A DNA stretch of 8,737 nucleotides. It comes from Alphaproteobacteria bacterium. Its GTDB lineage: Bacteria; Pseudomonadota; Alphaproteobacteria; Puniceispirillales; Puniceispirillaceae. The number at the start of each line of letters is the position of its first letter. Positions within the stretch are counted from its first letter, which is position 1. Below, in pieces: positions 1-6,714 of this stretch. The notes below the pieces were generated by a model. The model did not search any database, was not told the DNA's origin, and was given only the letters and a program-made list of their open reading frames with translations. Location: assembly GCA_016780695.1 (NCBI GenBank), contig JADHLK010000058.1:1-8737 (forward strand), written 5' to 3'. The position numbers and the translations under genes were made by a program.

Positions 1-978
1 CTGGAAGACGGCATCAGCATGCTGGAATCCCGCTTCAAACGGTCGCTGGAAATTTCCTCTGATTTGGAATTCCGGGTGCTGCGCCTTGAAAAGCGTTTGC
101 AAACCCTGCTGGCTCTCAGCACTGACCCGCAAGGGGCGGCCAATCGCATGGTTCAGCAGGATACCACAGCAGGCGGTGCGGCCCCGCAGGTCAGCATGAA
201 GCGGGACCCTGATACCGGCGAGACCAGCTGGTCGATCAACCAGAATGAGCTGGATGAGCAATTAAGGAAAGTGCAGTCAGAGACCGGGGCTATCGCTTCT
301 GCCCCGGCTGCCGGAGCGGCTGAGGCCCAGCCTGCACAGGCAGGCCAGAACCTGCTGGCTGAGGGGGGCACCGGCTCACTGGCATCAGCAGTTACCGACC
401 AGCCGGCCCAGCTCACAGACGGCGCATCGCAGCAATCTGCCGGTCAGGCCCCGCTTCAGATGACCTCTGAGAGCCGGGCCGCCCAGAATTCCGCCGCCCA
501 AAATTCCGCCGCTACAAATTCGGGCGGGCAAAATCTGGCTGAGGCTCAGCAGGACGCCGCGCCCGCAGGCCCGGTTGTGCTGCCTGATCTCAGCCCGGAA
601 GAGCAATATCGCTATGCGCTGGGCCGCGCCTTGCAGAATGATCTGGAAACTGCCGAAGCCGCTTTTGATGAATTCCGCCAGCTGCATCCAGAGCATAGCC
701 GCTCGGCAGATGCGCTATTCTGGCTGGGGCGGGTGCAATATATGCGCGGGCGCTATGAAAAGGCGGCGATGAGCTTTACCGAATTCAACGCGGCCTATCC
801 GGGGGATTCCCGCATGGTGGATACCACCTTGTGGATCGCTGAGGCGGTGGCCAATTTTGCCGAAGCCGAGCAGGCTTGCGCTATTTTTGCCTCGCTGCCG
901 CAATTACTGGATAATCCGCCAGAAAGTTTTGTCAGCAGGCTCGCTGAGCTGAATGCCAGTGCAAATTGCGATTCCTGA
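1..978 (+). CDS. cpoB: Cell division coordinator CpoB / YbgF (Tol-Pal associated TPR protein), 5' partial
   Basis: The frame is open from the first base, so the start codon and the expected signal peptide lie upstream; 325 residues are visible. Residues 1-40 or so are a heptad-like charged and leucine-rich segment (LESRFKRSLE, RVLRLEKRLQ), matching the coiled-coil trimerisation region of this family. A long low-complexity linker rich in Ala, Gln, Gly and Ser follows (about 45-195) and contains a pentapeptide repeat. From about residue 198 (SPEEQYRYAL) to about 310 come tetratricopeptide-type helices with a typical ADALFWLGRVQYMRGRYEKA-like repeat. CpoB is a periplasmic protein that links Tol-Pal to septal peptidoglycan synthesis in E. 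coli; that role is family knowledge, not shown here. The linker looks long for the family. The gene overlaps tilS by 26 bases, which suggests translational coupling. The tolQRAB-pal genes are expected just upstream, outside the window. The assignment rests on coiled coil plus TPR plus position. Confidence 0.85.
   Translation: MEDGISMLESRFKRSLEISSDLEFRVLRLEKRLQTLLALSTDPQGAANRMVQQDTTAGGAAPQVSMKRDPDTGETSWSINQNELDEQLRKVQSETGAIASAPAAGAAEAQPAQAGQNLLAEGGTGSLASAVTDQPAQLTDGASQQSAGQAPLQMTSESRAAQNSAAQNSAATNSGGQNLAEAQQDAAPAGPVVLPDLSPEEQYRYALGRALQNDLETAEAAFDEFRQLHPEHSRSADALFWLGRVQYMRGRYEKAAMSFTEFNAAYPGDSRMVDTTLWIAEAVANFAEAEQACAIFASLPQLLDNPPESFVSRLAELNASANCDS
478..537 (+). repeat. Degenerate 15-bp tandem repeat in the cpoB linker (4 units)
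   Basis: Four in-frame 15-base units encode AAQNS, AAQNS, AATNS and GGQNL. Units 1 and 2 (478-492, 493-507) differ by a single base (CAG/CAA). Unit 3 (508-522) changes Gln to Thr, and unit 4 (523-537) is more diverged. The array lies in the disordered-looking linker between the coiled coil and the TPR domain, so length changes in multiples of five residues should be tolerated. Confidence 0.8.
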
Positions 979-2332
979 ACAGCCACAAATCCAGGCAAAA
1001 TTTGACCAGGGGCTGAAAGCCGGGCTGGCCGGTCTGCCGGAGACGGCCCCGCCTGCCTTGCTCTCAGCCGTGTCTGGTGGGCCGGACTCGCTGGCCCTTG
1101 CGCTGCTGGCCGAAGAATGGGCTGGCCGCGCCGGGTCTCAGCACAGCACCGTCATTATTGATCATGGGCTGCGCCCGCAGGCCGCCCGGGAAGCAGAACA
1201 GACAGCCCGCCAGTTAACCCGGCATCAGATCGCCTGGCGGATCGAAAAGCTGGCTGGCCCGGCCCCCTCGGGCGGGGTTCAGGAATGGGCCAGGCTGCAG
1301 CGTCGCCAGCTGCTGGCGGCGATTGCCCGTGATCAGGGGGCGGTGGTGCTAACCGGCCATCAGGCGGAGGATCAGGCTGAGACGATTGCCATGCGTCTGG
1401 CCAACGGGTCCGGGCTGGCTGGGCTGGCCGGTATGGGCAGTGCCAGCTGGGTTCACGGGGCGTTGTTTGTGCGCCCGCTCCTGCAGGCCAGCCGGGCCCA
1501 GACAGAAGGTTTTTGCCAAGCATCCGGGCTGCGGCCCGTAGCCGATCCCAGCAATCAGGATCGCCGCTTTGAGCGGGTGCGCACCCGCCAGCTGCTGGCC
1601 GCTTGCCCGGACCTGCCCCGGCAGCTGCGCCAGCTGGGCCGGCTGAGCCAGCATTTGCAGGCCCGGCTGGATGCCGGGCTGGCTGAATTCCTTGCCAGCA
1701 ACCTTGACTGGCGCGCCCCGCTGGAAGCGCGCCTGCCGCTAGCCGCTTTTCTGGAATTACCGGATCCGGCGGCCCATCGTTTATTGAGCGTTATGCTGCC
1801 AGTCATTGGCGGGCGGGACTATCCCCCTGCGAGGCGGGCGGTGAGCGCTCTGCTGGCTGGTATGCGGGCGGGCCGGGCGGCCACCCTGTCAGATTGTCTG
1901 GTTCAGCCGACCGGCCGGGACTTGCGACTGATTGCCGAGGTTGGCAGGCATCCTCCAGTGCTGGAAATGCCGGCAGCCGCAAATGCAGTTTTTGCCGGGC
2001 GCTGGCTGGTTTCCTCGGCTTATCCGGTGCGCTGGACAATTTTGGGACAGGCTGGCTATGCCGCGCTTGACCGGGACTCAGCCTTTTTTGAACAGCTGCA
2101 ATATTGGTCTGTTGCGGCGCGCCGCTGTTTTCCGGTAGCCTTGCCCCTTGACGCAGGGGCTAGCGGCCCCCAAATATATCCCGTGCTTGTATCGCAGCTC
2201 TGTAGGCCCGGGCGTTCTGCCTTGCCGGAAACAAAGCCCGCAGCGGTTCAGGTAAGCCCTCTGCCAAGGGGGGATAATCCCTTCCGGCTGGTGAGCCGAC
2301 CGGAAACAGGCGAAAGCCCTGACCGGCCCTGA
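953..2332 (+). CDS. tilS: tRNA(Ile)-lysidine synthetase TilS
   Basis: A 459-residue cytoplasmic enzyme of the PP-loop ATPase family. TilS attaches lysine to C34 of the CAU anticodon of a tRNA-Ile, changing its identity from Met to Ile so that it reads AUA; this makes it normally essential. Direct evidence is the PP-loop SGGPDS at residues 41-46 after LLSAV, the IIDHGLRP segment at about 68-74, the GHQAEDQAETIAMRLANGSG block at 135-154 that lines the active site in TilS proteins, RPLL at 174-177, and DPSNQDRRFERVRTR at 198-212. The rest (about 220-459) is weakly conserved C-terminal sequence rich in Leu, Arg and Ala, with a Pro-rich tail. The length is slightly above the E. coli enzyme (about 430). 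The ATG at 953 lies inside the end of cpoB. Only a weak GAG-type ribosome binding site precedes it, so the exact start is uncertain, although the PP-loop position fits. Confidence 0.93.
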   Translation: MPVQIAIPEQPQIQAKFDQGLKAGLAGLPETAPPALLSAVSGGPDSLALALLAEEWAGRAGSQHSTVIIDHGLRPQAAREAEQTARQLTRHQIAWRIEKLAGPAPSGGVQEWARLQRRQLLAAIARDQGAVVLTGHQAEDQAETIAMRLANGSGLAGLAGMGSASWVHGALFVRPLLQASRAQTEGFCQASGLRPVADPSNQDRRFERVRTRQLLAACPDLPRQLRQLGRLSQHLQARLDAGLAEFLASNLDWRAPLEARLPLAAFLELPDPAAHRLLSVMLPVIGGRDYPPARRAVSALLAGMRAGRAATLSDCLVQPTGRDLRLIAEVGRHPPVLEMPAAANAVFAGRWLVSSAYPVRWTILGQAGYAALDRDSAFFEQLQYWSVAARRCFPVALPLDAGASGPQIYPVLVSQLCRPGRSALPETKPAAVQVSPLPRGDNPFRLVSRPETGESPDRP

Positions 2333-2360
2333 AAGGCGGCAGCTGGGGCAGACAAGATAA

Positions 2361-2365
2361 AAGGA
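2361..2365 (+). promoter_or_regulatory. Ribosome binding site of ftsH (supports a TTG start)
   Basis: AAGGA ends 9 bases before a TTG codon at 2375. The protein then begins MKNFTRNIAIWLII, which matches the start of FtsH proteins. The site and the conserved N-terminus together fix the non-ATG start. The surrounding 42-base gap after tilS shows no clear promoter. Confidence 0.7.
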
Positions 2366-2374
2366 ACAGGCATC

Positions 2375-4303
2375 TTGAAAAATTTTACCCGAAATATCGC
2401 TATCTGGCTGATCATTGGCGCCGCGCTGATGGCCCTGTTCAATATGTTTCAGGGTGGCAGCCAGACCCAGCCCGCAGCGCAGATTGCCTATTCTGATTTT
2501 GTCAGCCGGGCCCGCTCCGGCAATATTACCGAAGTGATGATCGAAGGGCCCAATCTGAAGGGGCTGACAAGAGATGGCAGTCTGGTCGCCAGCTACAAGC
2601 CGGAAGGGGCAGATCTGGTATCCGCGCTGGAAGGCTCAGATGTGCGCATTGATGCCCGCCCGGATGAAAGCAATATGCCAGGCCTGTTCTCGCTGCTGCT
2701 CAGCTGGTTCCCGATGCTGCTGTTTATCGGGGTGTGGATTTTCTTCATGCGCCAGATGCAGGGCGGCGGGCGCGGCGGGGCGATGGGCTTTGGCAAATCG
2801 CGCGCCAAAATGCTGACCGAACATCACGGCCGGGTGACCTTTGAGGATGTGGCCGGCATTGATGAGGCCAAGACAGAGCTGGAAGAGGTGGTCGAATTTC
2901 TGAAAGACCCCGGCAAGTTTCAGCGTCTGGGCGGCAAAATCCCCAAGGGGGTTTTGCTGGTTGGCCCTCCAGGCACAGGTAAAACGCTGTTGGCCCGCGC
3001 GATTGCCGGTGAGGCCAATGTGCCATTCTTCACCATTTCCGGTTCTGATTTTGTAGAAATGTTTGTCGGTGTCGGGGCCAGCCGGGTGCGTGATATGTTT
3101 GAGCAGGGCAAGAAAAACGCCCCTTGTATCATCTTTATTGACGAGATTGACGCTGTTGGCCGCCATCGCGGGGCCGGTCTTGGCGGCGGCAATGATGAGC
3201 GTGAGCAGACATTGAACCAGATGCTGGTTGAGATGGATGGGTTTGAAGCCAATGAGGGGGTTATTCTGATCGCCGCGACCAACCGTCCAGATGTGCTGGA
3301 CCCGGCGCTGCTGCGGCCCGGCCGGTTTGACCGTCAGGTGGTGGTGCCCAACCCGGATGTCGCCGGGCGCGAGAAAATCTTGAAAGTTCATATGCGCAAG
3401 ACCCCGCTGGCCCAGGATGTGCAGCCGCGCATCATTGCCAGAGGCACGCCCGGCTTTTCCGGGGCTGATCTGGCCAATCTGGTGAATGAGGCGGCTCTGC
3501 TGGCTGCCCGCAAGGGTCGGCGCTCTGTTTCCATGGGCGAATTTGAAGAGGCCAAGGATAAGGTGATGATGGGCTCGGAGCGGCGCTCCATGGTGATGAG
3601 TGATGATGAGAAGAAGCTCACTGCCTGGCATGAGGCCGGGCACGCTGTTGTCGCCTTGCATAACCCGGCTTCTGATCCGATTCACAAGGCAACGATTATC
3701 CCGCGTGGCCGCGCCCTTGGGATGGTGATGCGTCTGCCAGAGGGGGACCGGGTATCGCTGGCCCGTGACAAGCTGCTGGCAGATTTGCAGGTTGCTTGCG
3801 GGGGCCGCATTGCTGAGGAGCTGATTTTCGGGGCAGAAAAAATTACCACCGGGGCCTCCTCTGATATTCGCATGGCAACAGATATGGCCCGCCGCATGGT
3901 GACCGAATGGGGGATGTCTGACAAGCTGGGCTTTCAGGCCTATAGCGGTGATGAGCAAGAGGTGTTTCTGGGCCGTTCGGTTACGCAACAGAAAAATGTC
4001 TCGGAAAAGACGGCTGACATTATCGATACAGAAGTGCGCCAGATTATCGATGATGCCTATGCCAAGGCTGAGAAAATCTTGAAAAAACATCATGATGAGC
4101 TGGAAAAGCTGGCCAATGGCCTGTTGGAATATGAAACGCTGAATGGTGAGGAAATCCAGATCATTGTCGAAGGGGGCAGCCTGTCCAGATCAGAAGGGGG
4201 TTCAGATGAGCCGCCTGCTCCGCGTGCCAAGCGGCCACGATCCGGGCTCCCTACTGGCGGAAGGCGCAAGACCGAGACAGATCCGGGTGAAGAGCCGGTC
4301 TAG
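2375..4303 (+). CDS. ftsH: ATP-dependent zinc metalloprotease FtsH
   Basis: A 642-residue inner-membrane AAA+ protease that forms hexamers and degrades misfolded membrane proteins and short-lived regulators. The length is typical. TM helix 1 is at about 8-25 (IAIWLIIGAALMALFNMF), a small periplasmic domain at about 27-102, and TM helix 2 at about 104-125. In the AAA module, Walker A GPPGTGKT is at 197-204, the pore motif MFVGVG at 229-234, Walker B FIDEID at 254-259, and the second region of homology with arginine fingers is within TNRPDVLDPALLRPGRFDR (302-320). The M41 peptidase has the zinc motif HEAGH at 419-423; Asp497 in TTGASSDIRMAT is the expected third ligand. The tail after about 600 is polar and charged and looks disordered. 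Translation starts at TTG. The stop TAG is 2 bases before the folP start, so the two are probably co-translated. All catalytic residues are intact. Confidence 0.98.
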   Translation: MKNFTRNIAIWLIIGAALMALFNMFQGGSQTQPAAQIAYSDFVSRARSGNITEVMIEGPNLKGLTRDGSLVASYKPEGADLVSALEGSDVRIDARPDESNMPGLFSLLLSWFPMLLFIGVWIFFMRQMQGGGRGGAMGFGKSRAKMLTEHHGRVTFEDVAGIDEAKTELEEVVEFLKDPGKFQRLGGKIPKGVLLVGPPGTGKTLLARAIAGEANVPFFTISGSDFVEMFVGVGASRVRDMFEQGKKNAPCIIFIDEIDAVGRHRGAGLGGGNDEREQTLNQMLVEMDGFEANEGVILIAATNRPDVLDPALLRPGRFDRQVVVPNPDVAGREKILKVHMRKTPLAQDVQPRIIARGTPGFSGADLANLVNEAALLAARKGRRSVSMGEFEEAKDKVMMGSERRSMVMSDDEKKLTAWHEAGHAVVALHNPASDPIHKATIIPRGRALGMVMRLPEGDRVSLARDKLLADLQVACGGRIAEELIFGAEKITTGASSDIRMATDMARRMVTEWGMSDKLGFQAYSGDEQEVFLGRSVTQQKNVSEKTADIIDTEVRQIIDDAYAKAEKILKKHHDELEKLANGLLEYETLNGEEIQIIVEGGSLSRSEGGSDEPPAPRAKRPRSGLPTGGRRKTETDPGEEPV

Positions 4304-4305
4304 AG

Positions 4306-5589
4306 GTGACCAGCCCGCGCGACACGCAAAAGCACGCCCATCGTTGGGCCCTTCATTATCAGGCCGGGCTATCCGTCCCGCCTTTTGCCGCGGCAACCTG
4401 GCTGCGACCTGTGGGGATCAGCCGGGCGGCTGATCCGGCGGCCAGCGGTCCGGGCTTTTTCCCGCTGGCAGGCGGGGCATTGGCGTTCCATCAGCTGGAT
4501 GTGGTGATGGCAGGCGGTGCCGCCTCTGGCCCGCAGCCCTATTTTGAGGTCTGGCGCTGTTCGGTGGCAGAATTGCTGGCCGCCTGTTCCAGCCGGGCCG
4601 ACCGGGCGACCGCCGAAGCCTGGCTTGACAGGGTGACCCGCCCGCGCCCGCCCTTTGCCGGGTTGTCAATGAGTGGGTTGTCAATGACTGGGTTGTCAAT
4701 GACTGGGTTGTCAATGACTGGGTTGTCATCGAGTGGGTTGTCATCGAGTGGGCTGTCATTGAGTGGGCTGGAGATGGGTAAAGCATTGGCCCGCCCGCAT
4801 ATTATGGGCATCCTCAATGTGACCCCGGACAGTTTTTCTGATGGCGGACAGAATTATGCTACCGAAACGGCGCTCGCCCACGCCCGCCAGATGGCAGCAG
4901 AGGGCGCGGCCATTCTGGATATAGGCGGGGAATCCACCCGCCCCGGGGCCGATCCGGTCAGCCGCGATGAGGAGCTGGCCCGTATCAGGCCGGTAATAAG
5001 AGAGCTGGCCGCAGAGGGGCTGCTGGTCTCAGCAGATACCCGCCATAGTGCGGTAATGGAAGCCGCGCATCAGGCCGGGGCCCGCATCATCAATGATGTC
5101 GGCGGCTTTCGGGATGCCGGGGCCGCGGATTTAATGGCCCGTCAATTTTCTGCCCAGCCGGAAAATGCCTTTGCCATTGCCATGCATATGCAAGGTGAGC
5201 CGGGCACCATGCAAAAAGACCCGCATTATCGGTTTGCGCCGCTGGATGTCTATGAGTGGCTGGCTGAAAGAATAGCCGTGCTGGAGGCAGCTGGCCTGCC
5301 GCGCAGCCATATTGCGGTTGATCCGGGTTTTGGCTTTGGCAAGACCGTGGCCGATAATCTGGCCCTCATCAGCTGGGCAGGCTTGCTGCACGGGCTGGGG
5401 GTGCCGGTTCTGATCGGGGCCAGCCGCAAATCCTCTATCGGGATGCTGGATGGCGGGGCGGCTGCTGATCAGCGCCTGGGCGGCTCTTTGGCGCTGGCCT
5501 GCCGGGCGGCTGGTCAGGGGGCGCAGATGATCCGCGTGCATGATGTGCCGGAAACCCGCCAAGCGCTGACTGTCTGGCAAGCCGGGTAA
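4306..5589 (+). CDS. folP: Dihydropteroate synthase with N-terminal extension and internal pentapeptide repeat
   Basis: A 427-residue cytosolic enzyme that condenses p-aminobenzoate with dihydropterin pyrophosphate in folate synthesis; it is the sulfonamide target. The catalytic TIM barrel starts at about residue 164 with HIMGILNVTPDSFSDGG (Asn171). It then shows GGESTRPG (207-214), Asp244 in SADTRH, NDVGGF (263-268), MHMQGEPGTM (293-302), DPGFGFGKT (339-347), Lys375 in GASRKSS, and Arg410/His412 in RVHDV. All expected substrate- and metal-binding residues are present. The core alone matches the usual length of about 265-280. The first 118 or so residues (TWLRPVG, PLAGGALAFHQLDVV) resemble the extension of alphaproteobacterial FolP. 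A repeat linker of about 40 residues (119-158) joins the two parts. The GTG start lies 2 bases after the ftsH stop with only a weak upstream purine tract, so translational coupling is likely. A later GTG at residue 36 is a less likely alternative. Confidence 0.95.
   Translation: MTSPRDTQKHAHRWALHYQAGLSVPPFAAATWLRPVGISRAADPAASGPGFFPLAGGALAFHQLDVVMAGGAASGPQPYFEVWRCSVAELLAACSSRADRATAEAWLDRVTRPRPPFAGLSMSGLSMTGLSMTGLSMTGLSSSGLSSSGLSLSGLEMGKALARPHIMGILNVTPDSFSDGGQNYATETALAHARQMAAEGAAILDIGGESTRPGADPVSRDEELARIRPVIRELAAEGLLVSADTRHSAVMEAAHQAGARIINDVGGFRDAGAADLMARQFSAQPENAFAIAMHMQGEPGTMQKDPHYRFAPLDVYEWLAERIAVLEAAGLPRSHIAVDPGFGFGKTVADNLALISWAGLLHGLGVPVLIGASRKSSIGMLDGGAAADQRLGGSLALACRAAGQGAQMIRVHDVPETRQALTVWQAG
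4660..4779 (+). repeat. 15-bp tandem repeat in folP encoding GLSxx pentapeptides (7 units plus a diverged eighth)
   Basis: In-frame 15-base units begin at 4660. Unit 1 encodes GLSMS. Units 2-4 (4675-4719) are identical copies of GGGTTGTCAATGACT (GLSMT). Units 5-6 (4720-4749) are identical copies of GGGTTGTCATCGAGT (GLSSS). Unit 7 (4750-4764) encodes GLSLS, and the diverged unit 8 (4765-4779) encodes GLEMG. The array occupies residues 119-158 of FolP, exactly between the N-terminal extension and the catalytic barrel. Identical neighbouring copies point to recent duplication by slippage or unequal exchange. The period is a multiple of three, so the frame is kept as copy number changes. Confidence 0.95.
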
Positions 5590-5602
5590 GGCTCGATTTT
5601 GC

Positions 5603-6454
5603 CTAGCTGGCCTGCTGCCATTTGCCCGCTGGCTGGTTGCTGATAAACAGCTCGCGGCCGTTTTTGCGGCTGCTGCGATGTCCATCTGCCAGCTTGCGGC
5701 CGGCCTTTTGGTCATCTGTGCGCGCGATGGTATAGTGCCATTGCTGTTCTTCCAGCCTCTCGGCCCATTGATAAAGCTCACGCACTTCGGCTGAATCATC
5801 ATAAGTGATAAGAAACCGCAGCCGATCTTGATGCCGCTTCAGGCAGGCACTCAGCCGTTGGTGATCGCCGAGATCAAAATGGCAGGGGTAGAATTTCTTT
5901 TGATCGGCCTTGTAATAGGGCGGGTCCACAAACAGGAAGGCCCGGTCCGGCAGCCGATCTATCACCGGCTCAAAATCTTCTGAAATCAGGTCAGCACCAG
6001 TCAGTTTTTTGGCGACCGAACGGAGCAGGCCGGGCCAGTTTTCCGGCCGCATGGAATATTTCTCGCCATAACCCCAATAGCAATTTTCCGGCTTCATAAT
6101 GCCGGAATAGGAAGTCCGGTTGAGATAAAACCAGCACAAGGCCCGCTCCAGATCATCTGCTGGCTGAAATTCATTTTTGAAATGATGATGCAGGGCGCGG
6201 CTGGCAGGCAGACCGTCCAGCCGGGCAATTAAATCCTCAGTCCGGTCGCGTATCTGGCGAAATGTATTGATCACCCCGGCATCCAGATCATTGAGAATAG
6301 TGACCCGGCTGGCTGGCTTGGCAAAAAAGATGGAGCCGCCGCCAACAAAGGGCTCACAATAAACATCGCTGGCCGGTATGCGGCGCAGGATCAGCTTGCG
6401 GGCGTAGAATTTACCGCCCGGATAGCGGAACGGGGAATGGGTGGGGCCGGACAT
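5603..6454 (-). CDS. DNA adenine (N6) methyltransferase, D12 class, apparently orphan
   Basis: A 283-residue protein (from ATG at 6454) that should transfer a methyl group from S-adenosylmethionine to adenine N6 in a specific DNA site. The motif order is that of alpha-class (Dam/DpnM-like, MethyltransfD12) enzymes: motif X FRYPGGK at 9-15, motif I EPFVGGG at 34-40 (AdoMet binding), NDLD at 55-58, a middle region with FYLNRTSYSGIM (109-120), catalytic motif IV DPPY at 177-180, then LITYDDS (215-221) and a C-terminal NGRELFISN (265-273). The target is not readable; GATC is one possibility. AGAGGAG lies 11 bases before the ATG, and this start places motif X near the N-terminus as usual. An in-frame GTG at 6544 with GGGGGA six bases upstream would add 30 residues and is an alternative. 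The gene converges on folP with 13 bases between the stops and diverges from glmM. No restriction nuclease gene lies beside it. A recent insertion into the folP-glmM interval is inferred. Confidence 0.93.
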   Translation of the reverse strand: MSGPTHSPFRYPGGKFYARKLILRRIPASDVYCEPFVGGGSIFFAKPASRVTILNDLDAGVINTFRQIRDRTEDLIARLDGLPASRALHHHFKNEFQPADDLERALCWFYLNRTSYSGIMKPENCYWGYGEKYSMRPENWPGLLRSVAKKLTGADLISEDFEPVIDRLPDRAFLFVDPPYYKADQKKFYPCHFDLGDHQRLSACLKRHQDRLRFLITYDDSAEVRELYQWAERLEEQQWHYTIARTDDQKAGRKLADGHRSSRKNGRELFISNQPAGKWQQAS

Positions 6455-6465
6455 TTGCAGGCGCG

Positions 6466-6472
6466 CTCCTCT
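6466..6472 (-). promoter_or_regulatory. Ribosome binding site of the adenine methyltransferase
   Basis: The minus strand reads AGAGGAG, followed by 11 bases and ATG at 6454. The strong complementarity to 16S rRNA and the closeness of motif X to this ATG favour it over the upstream in-frame GTG at 6544. Confidence 0.55.
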
Positions 6473-6560
6473 GCTGGCTGCGGATAGCCCAAATGGGCAA
6501 GCCACAAGGATAGCAGGCGAAGGTAAAGAAAAGCTTAACGGCACAAAAAATCCCCCAGAG

Positions 6561-6589
6561 AGCGCGAAAAACCGCCTATTTTGCGCGCT
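6561..6589. repeat. Inverted repeat in the divergent methyltransferase-glmM intergenic region
   Basis: AGCGCGAAAA (6561-6570) pairs with TTTT (6579-6582) and CGCGCT (6584-6589), leaving one bulged G and an 8-base loop. It lies 107 bases upstream of the methyltransferase ATG and 125 bases upstream of glmM. The T-run that would make it a standard terminator is absent on the plus side; on the minus strand a T-run forms part of the stem. It could be an operator-like dyad or chance. Confidence 0.35.
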
Positions 6590-6627
6590 ACCCGGCCGGT
6601 GAGAGCAGCAGCAGACTGATCCGCCTC

Positions 6628-6656
6628 TTGCCCCTGGACAGGCCGCGGCCTATGAT
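6628..6656 (+). promoter_or_regulatory. Candidate sigma-70-type promoter for glmM
   Basis: TTGCCC at 6628-6633 (4 of 6 matches to TTGACA) and TATGAT at 6651-6656 (5 of 6 to TATAAT) are separated by 17 bases, the optimal spacing. Transcription would begin near 6663, giving a leader of about 50 bases. A promoter here is expected because the convergent methyltransferase cuts glmM off from read-through from folP. This is a pattern match only. Confidence 0.45.
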
Positions 6657-6714
6657 GCGGAGGCAGTTTCAGCCGCGTTTATCATTGGCAAGACAGGACA
6701 GGATAACACAAGAG

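Noticed and set aside
2636..4093. A 485-codon open frame on the minus strand, fully antisense to ftsH
   Set aside because: The plus-strand frame is an unmistakable FtsH with every catalytic motif. The antisense product has the low-complexity His/Gln/Pro/Leu composition expected of a shadow frame in GC-rich coding DNA and shows no recognisable domain.
4143..4433. A 96-codon plus-strand frame across the ftsH-folP junction
   Set aside because: It lies out of frame over the FtsH tail and FolP extension, is Arg/Pro/Ser-rich, and lacks a ribosome binding site or family resemblance.
4660..4734. Four perfect TTGACA (-35-like) hexamers on the minus strand, one in each of repeat units 1-4
   Set aside because: No -10-like hexamer lies 16-18 bases downstream of those I checked; the matches follow from the repeat unit itself, so they are coincidental.
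4660..4779. The folP repeat considered as a CRISPR-like or regulatory direct-repeat array
   Set aside because: The units are contiguous with no spacers, and they keep the FolP reading frame with the catalytic domain continuing intact after them.
5131..5802. A 223-codon minus-strand frame spanning the folP end and the methyltransferase end
   Set aside because: It overlaps two genes with clear motifs, has shadow-like composition and matches no family I recognise.
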